Shown: piece by piece, positions 1 through 8,596 of the stretch | Position numbering within the stretch: position 1 is the first letter of the stretch | Layout of the letters: the number at the start of each line of letters is the position of its first letter | Assembly (NCBI GenBank): GCA_001931905.2 | Contig: MSJI02000755.1 | Coordinates: 1 to 46,991, forward strand | Direction: 5' to 3' | DNA: 46,991 nucleotides | Origin: Cladosporium sp. IMV 00045 | Taxonomy: Eukaryota > Ascomycota > Dothideomycetes > Cladosporiales > Cladosporiaceae | Position numbers and translations under genes: made by a program | Notes under the pieces: generated by a model | Database searches by the model: none | The model's input: the letters and a program-made list of their open reading frames with translations, nothing else | Told to the model about the DNA's origin: nothing

Positions 1-2
1 AG

Positions 3-672
3 GAGAAGGTCGAGGACCTGCAGTCCTTTGTTGACAAGAGCAAGTTCTGCATGTTGACCACCAAGACCCAGGACGGTCTGTTGGCCAGCAGAGCCATGGC
101 CGTCGCCGCGAGGGTATGATACTCCCACAATCCCACTCAAGCCAACGATCACACGGAACAACCCAACTGACAACCCCCGCAGGAGGACAACGGCATCGAC
201 TTCATCTTCCACACCAACACCGAATCCGGCAAGACGGACGACCTGGCACAGAACCCCGACGTCAACCTGGCCTTCCTCAACAACGCCGGCGAGTGGGCCA
301 GCATCTCGGGCCTCGCCAAAGTCGAGACCGACCGCGCGCGCATCGAGCAGTACTATTCGGCCAGCCTGAAAGCCTGGCTCGGCGACCTGGGCGACGGCAC
401 GCACGACGGCGGCCCCAAGGACCCCCGCATCGGCCTCATCAAGGTCACCACCAAGACCGCCCAGTATGCCATCAGCAGGCGCACGGCGATCGGTGGTGCG
501 GTTGAGTTTGCCAAGGGTGTCGTTACCGGTGAGGCTGCGCAGGTTAACAAGCTGAGACACATTGAGGCTGGCGAGGTTGAGTCTTGTGAGTTTTCCTGAT
601 GATTGGGGTTGTTGTTACTTGAGTGTGTTGACTGACTTTATTTTCTCAGGGCGTGGTTCTACTTCCGTGTAA
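3..672 (+). CDS. BLI-3-like flavin-binding split-barrel protein, 5' partial
   Basis: Three exons (3-113, 183-585, 650-672) join in frame across two GT-AG introns of 69 and 64 bases; the gene enters from the left edge, so the start is missing. The protein belongs to the pyridoxamine 5'-phosphate oxidase-like, FMN-binding split-barrel group of general stress proteins and closely resembles fungal BLI-3 (blue-light-inducible protein 3). Visible hallmarks are CMLTTK near the left end, FHTNTESGKTDDL, the EWASISG strand, LKAWLGDLGDG and a WRG ending that appears only after splicing of the last short exon. FMN binding is a family expectation. The substrate is unknown and I see no light-response element, since the promoter lies outside the window. 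Confidence 0.88.
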
Positions 673-850
673 GAAACATGGGAGATGATAATTGAAAATA
701 GCATGGAGACTCGATCAGTAGGCCTACCAAGGCAGATACCCTATCTTAAATCTAATGCAATGAGTCTTACTGAGATCAAATTCATTGATATTATCATGTC
801 TTCGCTGCACACTATATCCCAACCCATCACCCCACCCAAACCTCTTCCCC

Positions 851-2001
851 TTAATCAATCGTACAAATCAACTTCCCCTTCGTCTCATTCCTCGCCATCT
901 GCGCATGCGCCTCCTGAATCTTCTCCCAAGGCAACACCTTCTCCACGAAAACCTTAAACGACCCATCCTTGAACTTCGGCAACGCATGCTCGACCAACTG
1001 GTCCCTCAACTTGCCCTGATACTCCTCATCGCGGCTGCGCAACCCACTCCCCTCAAACCTCGCCCTCTTGCGGAAGAAAAGCGTCATGTCCGGCTGCTCC
1101 ATGTCGGGCTTGAGCGTCGGCCCGCTCAGCGTGGCCAGGTTGACGATCGTGCCGTCCTTCGCGACCGCGCGCAGATTCGCAGCAAACGCCTCGGGCCCGA
1201 TGAAGTCGACGATCACATCGACGCCCTTCCCGTCCGTGGCGCGCAGGACTTCGTCCGCCCAGTCGGATTTTTGCGTGTTGAACGCCGCCGTCGCGCCCAG
1301 CTTGTCCACGCAAAAGGCGGTTTTCTCGTCACTTCGCGCGGTGGCGTAGACGGCAGAGGCGTTGTCGCCGCGGCTGAGTTGGATGCCGGAGATGCTGACG
1401 GAGCTGGCGCCGGCGTGCCAGAGGATGGTTTTGCCGGGGCTGAAGCGGCCGATTAGGTACATGGCTTGCGTGGCGGTGATCCAGGTCTGTTTGGTGGTGG
1501 GGTTAGCTGTACGGGTTCTTCGCGTGGGATTGATTAGGTAGATGAAGGCACTCACCTCAGGAATACCAGCAGCCTCTTCCCAGCTCAGCTCCTCGGGCTT
1601 GTGGACGAGCATGTGCGTGGAAACGGCGATGTACTCAGCATAGGCGCCACCGTACGCGAGGCCGAAGACGGCGTCGCCTTTCTTGAAGCCGTGCTCGCTT
1701 TCAGCGCCCAGTTCCTCAATCGTGCCGGAGAACTCGACGCCCATGGTCGCGGGCGCTTGAGGGGGCAGTGGGTAGAGGCCCTCGCGCTGTAGGAGGTCCA
1801 TGCGGTTGAGGCCGAAGGCTTTCACTTTCACGAGGGCTTGCGTGCCGGTGATTTGCGGGCGGGGGATGGAGTTGATGAACATGTTTTCGATGGGGCCTTT
1901 GCCGCCTTTGATGTCTGATTGTGGTGTGTTAGAGTGGTTTTCCTTACTTTGCAAGTTATGTGTATCTTTCAATACTCACCGATTGCACGCATAGTCGCCA
2001 T
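851..2001 (-). CDS. NAD(P)H quinone oxidoreductase, PIG3-like MDR family
   Basis: Three exons on the minus strand (2001-1980, 1914-1556, 1486-851) with GT-AG introns of 65 and 69 bases give 338 residues. The first exon codes only seven full codons (MATMRAI) and is joined to DIKGGKGP; this start is chosen because the beta-strand opening of MDR enzymes requires it. It is a medium-chain dehydrogenase/reductase without the catalytic zinc ligands, of the quinone oxidoreductase type: the LNRMDLLQREG substrate-side motif lies near residue 50 and the nucleotide-binding fold begins near residue 147. The glycine-rich loop reads HAGASSVSISG at residues 151-161, whereas relatives commonly have GASGVG, so two glycines appear replaced by serines. 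A cytosolic reductase of quinones or enones using NADPH is the likely role; the substrate is unknown. Confidence 0.9.
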
Positions 2002-2801
2002 GTTGACTTGACTGTTGAATTTGATGGATTCCAAAATGGTATTCTGCAGACAAGTCGCGTTGTGTATTTCGATCTGATTGAGGCGAATGAATAGACACTG
2101 AAAAAGATAGATCGGAGGAAGGTGGTTGACGTGAGAATTGATGTTCTAATCGGTACCGAGAAATGGAATCATCTGTAGTCTGGACGGCCCTCGGCACATG
2201 GCGGGGTGATTGAGATGATGACGCTGAGTGGAGCTTCTTTCGCGGCCCTTGTGCGGTCCGGGAAATGCTTACAAACAACCTTACCTTAAGATACTTCCAG
2301 CAACTCACGGCATGCCACTTTAAACGGCATACCACCTTATCCACGATTGGCTTACTGTGCTGTAGTGTCGTGTGATGCAACAGCTCGACCGAGGAGAACC
2401 TCATCTCTGCAAAACCACAGTGGCTCCAAGCAAACACCAAATGAGCGGTCGACAGTTTGAGAAGAGATCTCCCGCACAGCCTCATTGAGCTCTATAATTA
2501 TTCCATGCAACATATGGAGCTGAAACTTGTCGCCACGACCTGATTGCACGCTCGCGAGCAAGAGATGCATATCATCGACGAACGTGACGTGACACAGCCA
2601 CTAAGCACGACACTAACAAGCAGCAGGATCAGACCAATGCGCAGACGACCATCCATTCGTATTTTTATCCTGTAATCTAAACCTTATGTTTCTGAGACTC
2701 ACTACATAAGACCTGCCACGATTCCTTAAGGTCTGCTACAATACTGTTCATCCATCTCGCCACACCCGAATACCGACACAAATTGACCCCCCACTTCCAC
2801 C
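2002..2801. other. Divergent intergenic region
   Basis: About 800 bases separate the start codons of the minus-strand oxidoreductase and the plus-strand small membrane protein, so both promoters should lie here. Short open frames on both strands show no domain or plausible composition. I identified no binding site with confidence. Confidence 0.5.
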
Positions 2802-3257
2802 ATGGCCCAGCAAACACCACACAAAGGCTTCGTCCTCCTGGCAAACGCCCTCATCATCTTGCCGTTCATTTCCGCACTTGTTATTTTGGTTCCCTCGCAA
2901 ATATTTGAAAATGCAACAACTACTTACCTATACTCTTTCCTTGCCACCATCAGCGGTCACATGTGCGCCTCGGCCGGGGCAGTCTGGCTTTGCCGCCAGT
3001 TGAGCTTCATAGACCACCGCAAATACGGATTTCTGCTCAAATGCTTCTACTTCACTTCCATTACGCTGTCGCTCTCCGCGCTCGCTGGATCTGATTCGGA
3101 AAACAGCAGCGAACAAGGGTGGTTTGGGCTTGGGACTGCGAGGTGGATCGGGTTGATTTTTGGTGGGCTGGTGGTTGATAAGGTCGAGGGCGCGAGGGAA
3201 GAAAAGGCTGGTGTTTGTTCCGTGGGGACTGAGGAGAAGCATGATGTTGAAGACTAG
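2802..3257 (+). CDS. Small four-helix membrane protein, unknown function
   Basis: A single exon of 151 residues. The start is the first ATG and has a good fungal context (CCACC before ATGG). I do not recognise the family. Four hydrophobic stretches can be seen: about residues 10-32, 42-65, 76-95 and 113-124, the last being short. The segment between helices 3 and 4 (GSDSENSSEQGW) is polar, and the last 25 residues are charged and acidic, ending in VED. No signal peptide cleavage site is evident. The size and topology suggest a small multi-pass protein of an internal membrane or the plasma membrane, but nothing indicates cargo or partner. The hydrophobic pattern and start context argue for a real gene. 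Confidence 0.6.
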   Translation: MAQQTPHKGFVLLANALIILPFISALVILVPSQIFENATTTYLYSFLATISGHMCASAGAVWLCRQLSFIDHRKYGFLLKCFYFTSITLSLSALAGSDSENSSEQGWFGLGTARWIGLIFGGLVVDKVEGAREEKAGVCSVGTEEKHDVED

Positions 3258-4226
3258 AGTTCCGAGCGCTTTAGTCTGGTCGCGAAAAGCTCTTCCGACC
3301 AATCGAATCGCCGTCGTGGGCTTGGAGAGATTGCTCCATTTTGTCGCAAAGATGGCAGGTAAGGTATTTTCATGGGTTGAAGACCGACCAACAATAATGC
3401 TAACAGCACTACCATCAGTGAACATCACAGTAAACCCACTTCGAGAATTCAAGATCGCCTCTCTTTTGCTCCACAATGCAAGCTCAGCGCTCTCAAGGGG
3501 CTTGCAGGACAAGTCAGCTCAGGGGTAAGGTTACATGCGCCTGCAGCTTTACTGGAGGAGTACAAAGGTACCGATTGTTTCGGGGCCAGCCACTCGGGGA
3601 GTTTTGTGGGTTGTGGGCGCTTGCGTGGGGAGGTCTTTGTTTTGGTTGTTGTGGGGTGGTGAGTGGAAAGTGGGAGGAGAGTGAGATGAGAGAAGGAAGA
3701 ATGATAGTTTGAGAAAATGATGTTGATGTGAATGATCGCAGTCGACGAACCAGTGTGAGATTAAGTGAGGGTTCTTGTTATACATAGTCCTGTATCCTAT
3801 GCCTCTGCTTTTCGCCGCGCGGGAAGACTCGACACACGCCCAAGAGCGTAATCAAGCAAGCGACGACGAAAAGCTGGGAGCTATCTAACAACAACAAGCA
3901 ACACAAGATGCGGCAGATTTTGTTTTGTTTTCATCGCCGTCTGTCCCACAAACTCTCGTTCCCATCACACACACTCCAGCTTCATTAGTTGGAAACGAGA
4001 TTGATATCTTCAAGTTTCAGAAAAGAGAAAAGGAAAAAAGAAAAAGACCAAGAAAAGACGCCGCCGGCCTGGCTGATGTATGGAAACAAGCTTTCCACAG
4101 TCCGCCTTTCAAGATGGTTGAGAGAATAAGAAAAGGAGTTTTGCTGGAGTGATGAGAAGACGTGTGATCGTGTCGTGTCTGAAGGCGTAATGTTGAAAGA
4201 GATGAGGATTAGTCTCTTCAAGACGC
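3258..4226. other. Convergent intergenic region, 3' flanks
   Basis: Nearly 1 kb lies between the ends of the small membrane protein gene and the GPI-protein gene, which point toward each other. It includes an A-rich stretch at about 4015-4060. Short open frames here have no recognisable features, and I support no gene. Confidence 0.5.
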
Positions 4227-4848
4227 TTACAGAAGGGCGACGAGACCGAAGATGGCGAGCATGCCGGCGCCAGCGGTGAGCTGGGAAGCGGCGCCCTCGA
4301 AGGGAGCGGCGGGCTCGCTGGTGCTCTCGGTGGGAGCGCCGGTGCCGGAGGGCTGGACGGGAGCAGCGGTGGTGCCGTTGGAAGAGGGGTAGGGAGCAAC
4401 AGGCGCAGCCGGGGTCTCGGGGGTCTCAGGGACGGGGGCAGCCTCGGTGGGCTCCTCGACCGGGGCGGAGGAGGGAGCGACGGGAGCGACGGGAGCAGAG
4501 GTCTCGCAGTCGTGGCAGACGGAGACGACGGAAGAGGTGGCGGGCTTGGTGACGGTGCAACCTTGGGAGTGATGTTAGCTGATGTTCATTCATGTGATCG
4601 GCTCGGGATTGCTTCGAGCGAAGACAAGTAGACTTACCACCGGGGCAGTTGGTGATGGTGAGGGTGGTGGCCTCGGAGACGGTGTAGGTCTCGCCGGCGT
4701 GGGTGATCTCGGTGGGCTCCGGGCAGTAGGTGGTGTAGGCGGTGACGACCTCAGTCACGTAGGCGGGGCCAGTGCCGTTCTTGGGGGCGACAGAGGCGGT
4801 GGCAACGCCAGCCAGAGTGGCGGCGGCAACGGCAGCAGTGAAACGCAT
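4227..4848 (-). CDS. GPI-anchored cell wall protein, CCG-6/SED1-like
   Basis: Two exons (4848-4638 and 4561-4227) with a 76-base GT-AG intron give 181 residues. An N-terminal signal peptide ([18 protein letters not shown]) is followed by an N-glycosylation sequon (NGTG). Next come motifs seen in fungal wall proteins such as Neurospora CCG-6: [16 protein letters not shown], then [17 protein letters not shown] and GCTVTKP. Cysteine pairs in these motifs may form disulfides. The middle is a Pro/Ala/Ser/Thr-rich stalk, probably O-mannosylated. The C-terminus has a small-residue region followed by a hydrophobic tail ([12 protein letters not shown]), the layout of a GPI-attachment signal. The protein should be secreted and linked to the wall glucan. 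The 2.5 kb upstream is large and gene-free, which would suit complex regulation, but I cannot name the factors. Confidence 0.87.
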
Positions 4849-7369
4849 TTTGATATTAGGGAGTTGGGTTGGTTGTTGTTGGGAGTATTAAGAGTTGTTG
4901 TAGTTGTGGTAGTAAAAGCGATCGATTGACTGATTGACTGACTGCGTGAACGAGTGTGGATGTGAAGAAGAATCAGGAGCAAGAAGAGACGGAGGAGCAG
5001 GGTGGGAGGTGGAGGGCGTATTTAGATAGCAGTTGCCGTGGGTGAGTGAACGACAGAAAGAGAGCGAGGGCGTTCGAGACGGCCGCGCTAAAGCGCAGTC
5101 ACTCAGCAGTCACGCCAATCACGGGTGTTGAAAGTGAGTGAAGTGAGTCCGGGCTCGAGGGTTCTGCGCGTGTAGTGAAACGATGAAACGATATCGAGGC
5201 CGTGCGGTAGACTAACGGCCGGCCTGATTGCTTGGGGATGAAAGGCTAAGGAAGGCTAGGAGGCTAGGACACCCTGGTCTGTCTCCAGCCCCGGGATGCT
5301 GCTATGCATTGCTTTTGGCTGTTTGTTGGCGAGCTGCACGCACTATCACCGATATTGATTGGCATTGCTGCTGCTGTCATATCATGCACATTGATGACAC
5401 GAGAAAGGGGTGGTTGGTGTTGGCTGACCGTATTGATCGCACACTTGAGCATGCGACACACAGATGGCCGTTGGACTGGCCTGGCATGAAACTCCAATTT
5501 CCACTTTATTACTGATTTCAGAGCAACCGAAAAAGAAACAAAGCAAACCACCACGCTCGGGGCCGATCGCAACCGTTTCGTTTCGCTGCTAATCATCACT
5601 CACGCTAGCGAGATGACTTTCCAACGGAAGCCACGGGCGTCGCCTCTCCACAAACAAAGCGCACAAGTCCACGCGAGTTTGCAAGTCCTCCTTCGGTCTC
5701 TACGCCGCCCCAGCAAAGCCAATATCCCCAGATGCAACCATGAACGCCACCCCAACCGACAGCCTCGTGTTCGCGGCAATAATCCTGCTCTACATCCCCC
5801 CGAGACGAGCCAATCTCACCCGCCATAGGTGCGAGATCTTTCTGCTTTCGTCCAAGCCGCCCCGACAAGGCGCGCGCACGGTTGCCGTCTTCTTGGGGTG
5901 ACGACGCCTTTTCTTGCTTCTTGTGGCCGTCGACCATTTCTGTTAGACTTTGCGCTTGAGTGCCTCGACCGGCTCGACTGGCTCGTTGGGCTGTTGGCGA
6001 GTTCGGCTGCCTTTCGTTCCTTGCATGCTCGGCCCAGGAACACCCGCGCTTGCATGCATTGCACTGACCGCAGCAGATCACATACTGGGTAGGGGAAACG
6101 GCCGAACGCTCTCCCATCTCCATCCACCATCCCAGCCGATCAAGGCAAATGCTGGGGAAATAATTGTGGGTTCTTTGGGGGTCGGTCCCTTCGACACGAT
6201 GGATCGCTCGAGAACAAATGCCCTTCCATCGGTACCCGCCGATTGCCCACTTGCTTCTTCCCTGTTTGGTAATCGCGAACGCCCGCAATCGCCCTGCCAC
6301 CCGTCCAATCAGCTACCACCTCAACGTCCACGTCACTCATCCAATAGACTCTTGGACTGGGTGTTGAGCGTGTGCCGGCAAACGCGGCTGAGAATGCCGA
6401 GACCTTGGAGCGCGAACTGCGCGGTTTTCCCTCTGTGCGCCATGGTTTGGCCGCGGACGCTCAAGACTCAAGTGTGATGTTAATAATAGCACTTTCTGCA
6501 CTCGAGAGGCAAGACACTTCTAGCCCAGCCTGCAAGACGGTCTTGCAGGAGCATTAGATCGAATCATGCGGCGTGACGATAATCTCGCCTTGTGCCTTGT
6601 TTTTGCTGACTTCGCTTGTTCAGCCCAGCGAGTCGCCACGGCAGCGTCTGCAGAAAGCCGTCGAAAACCTGGGAAAATCCAAACCAGAGCTTCTTGGACA
6701 CTTCTGGGCTCCAAGAAAACATCATGTCGAGTCAGATGCGCGTTTCTCGCAACACCGCACCTCCCAAGCCAGCCCCCAGTATTATTATCCACGATCACCG
6801 AAGAGTCCCTCTCATCATCCACAATCTACAACGATAATCTGCGCTACCTGTTCCCCCGTCGCTTCTCCACGCGAATCCATTCTCCACCTCCGCACAACGG
6901 CGCGAGTCTGTGCTGAAAGTGGAGATTATCACGATCGGGAAGAAGTTCTAGGCTTTCCCTGACTGTCTCTTGCTTCCCGCCGTTGCGATTGGTGTTTTAA
7001 TGAAATGATGCAGATCTCCTTTCCGCGAACCTCATCTCTTGTCGGAGCCTGTGTCGCCGAACGAGAAGAGGTATTTTTGGAGGGAGTCTGGTGAGAATAT
7101 ATGCTGTTTGCTCATTTGAATTAATGAGAACCGTCTCGGCGCTGAAAAATGTCTATGAACATTCGCTCGAGCGAGCATTCCCTGACCGCTCTCTGTCCTA
7201 TCCAGATCTATACGCTCACCCGTCCGCTAGATACATCGAGTGTCGTCGAGACCTTAACTCACAGCATCCAGTCTTCACTCAAACGAGCACAACCGTAGGT
7301 CCAAGCGCACACATCCACCTCATCTGACGGCGCACAAACGTCTCCCCAAGCAAGGGCATCTCTCCTCCC
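4849..7369. other. Long gene-poor region upstream of the GPI-protein gene
   Basis: About 2.5 kb without a gene I can support. Bases 4850-5040 probably hold the leader and core promoter of the GPI-protein gene: pyrimidine-rich on the minus strand with a short TGACTGAT-like tandem at 4926-4942. The rest carries open frames of 60-230 codons on both strands whose translations are rich in Trp, Cys, Arg and Gly and look like chance. A 53-codon frame at 5740-5901 is described separately. Confidence 0.5.
5740..5901 (+). other. Possible 53-codon small ORF with one hydrophobic segment
   Basis: ATG at 5740 sits in a fair context (GCAACCATGA) and opens a 53-residue frame. Residues 9-20 are hydrophobic (LVFAAIILLYIP), followed by a basic segment. 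It could be a membrane micropeptide, an upstream ORF of an unannotated transcript, or chance. I see no homology and no neighbouring coding exon. Confidence 0.2.
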
Positions 7370-8167
7370 CTACAACCTCGCCTTACCAGCGTACAAAACC
7401 GGATCCACCTCACTCGTACAGAGGATACAAGTGTCCCTCAGCGCCGGCAGGCGATCCCGGTGATTGACGGCCTGATAGTCCTCGCTGGCCAGCATGTCCA
7501 CGAAATGCGCAAAGCTCGGGTAATGCGCGAGGGCGACCTCGTCCCATCCCTCGTCCTGCGAGCCTGCATCATCTTTCCCCTCAGCGACGACTTTGCCGAC
7601 GACCTTGGCCAGCCCGCCGCGCCGCGACCCGATGCTCTCTGCGAACGCGCTGCCGTACCGCTTGTAGCTTTCGTGCGCTTCCTGGCCCGGCTTGAAAGCG
7701 AGCAGGTTCAGCATGCTGACGGGCGTGGATGCGCCGGCGGGGTTCTTCCATTGTAGCAGTTCGGGGGTGGCTTCGAGGCCTTGCGGCGAGGTGGCGAGTT
7801 TCGGTCGTGAAGTGAGAGATGTGAGCTGCGGTGCAGAGTCGGGAGGGGCGTTGAGGAGGTTGTGGTTTCGCTCTGAGAAACCTTTCACGATGCTGCTGGG
7901 GATGCCGGCTGTGATGCTCCAATGTGCTGATACCCAGTCGCGCGTGAGGTAGGTTTCTGGCAGGGGAGAGGAGTGCAGTGTGATTATGGCCAGGTCCCAT
8001 TCTGAGCTGAGGAGGCGTTCGCTAGAGGGGTTTTCAGGCTTGACGATCCATCGTAGGGCGTGGGAGATGACGAGTGGTTTGAAGGAGATGGATTTCAAGG
8101 CGCGGAGGTAGGAGTTGATGGTGGAGTGCGGGGAGAGGGCGACGAGGTGGACGGTTGCGAGGGGCAT
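7370..8167 (-). CDS. DUF1330-type dimeric alpha-beta barrel protein
   Basis: A single exon of 265 residues. An in-frame ATG 23 codons further upstream exists, but the ATG at 8167 (MPLATVHLVAL) begins the first beta strand and is preferred. The C-terminal half carries the DUF1330-like pattern: VSMLNLLAFKPG followed by YKRYGSAF, a strand with WDEVALAHYPSF, and the closing HRDRLPALRDTCILC. The N-terminal half (LRALKSI, SEWDLAIITL) resembles a second, degenerate ferredoxin-like unit, which would make one chain contain a two-part barrel. Proteins of this superfamily are small cytosolic enzymes or binding proteins of unknown substrate. It is divergent from MSH2 and shares a 429-base promoter region with it, though no functional link is known. 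Confidence 0.75.
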   Translation of the reverse strand: MPLATVHLVALSPHSTINSYLRALKSISFKPLVISHALRWIVKPENPSSERLLSSEWDLAIITLHSSPLPETYLTRDWVSAHWSITAGIPSSIVKGFSERNHNLLNAPPDSAPQLTSLTSRPKLATSPQGLEATPELLQWKNPAGASTPVSMLNLLAFKPGQEAHESYKRYGSAFAESIGSRRGGLAKVVGKVVAEGKDDAGSQDEGWDEVALAHYPSFAHFVDMLASEDYQAVNHRDRLPALRDTCILCTSEVDPVLYAGKARL

Positions 8168-8596
8168 GATTGTGTTATGGAGTTTGTGGGAAAGAAGAGA
8201 TTTATTGGACCTTAGATCTTCTTGGGACGATTTCACAACTTATTATAGCTTTTATTTCGAGCCGTATCGAATAACGCATTATGATGTACTCCGCGTTTTG
8301 GAGAGCTCGAAGAGATGCCTCGGTTAGGTAGTTGATGTGCCGAAAGAGGCACGAAATTGCTTGCCTCAGGCGGTCAGGACCTCCGGAGCTCTCTACGCGG
8401 TCGACGCGACTTCGCGTCTCTGGGAGTTTTGAACTTCGCCTTTTGTTGAATTGATCATTCGAACCATATACACACCACTCTCGCTATATTACGACGCCAC
8501 GAAATTGCATTAGAGTCAGAAAAATCCACATTGAGAGAAGAAGACTTCGTCTCATTCAAACCTGGCTGAAGTAAACATCACAGCATCACAAACAAG
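8168..8596. promoter_or_regulatory. Bidirectional promoter region of the DUF1330 gene and MSH2
   Basis: This 429-base region separates two divergent start codons, so both genes must start transcription here or close by. It contains the ACGCG cluster at 8395-8417 described separately. Nothing else stands out. Confidence 0.6.
8395..8417. promoter_or_regulatory. MCB-like ACGCGA inverted pair upstream of MSH2
   Basis: ACGCGG (8395-8400), ACGCGA (8404-8409) and TCGCGT (8412-8417) lie close together. The last two form a palindrome, GACGCGA-CT-TCGCGTC, with a 2-base spacer. ACGCG is the core bound by MBF (Mbp1-Swi6 family), which drives G1/S genes, and yeast MSH2 is a known G1/S-expressed gene. The cluster is about 180 bases before the MSH2 start codon, a sensible distance. 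Function is inferred from the motif only. Confidence 0.5.

Noticed and set aside
5605..6300. 231-codon open frame on the minus strand
   Set aside because: The translation is rich in Trp, Cys, Arg and Gly with no hydrophobic or repeat pattern, several other frames are open in the same place, and no splice partners or start context support it.
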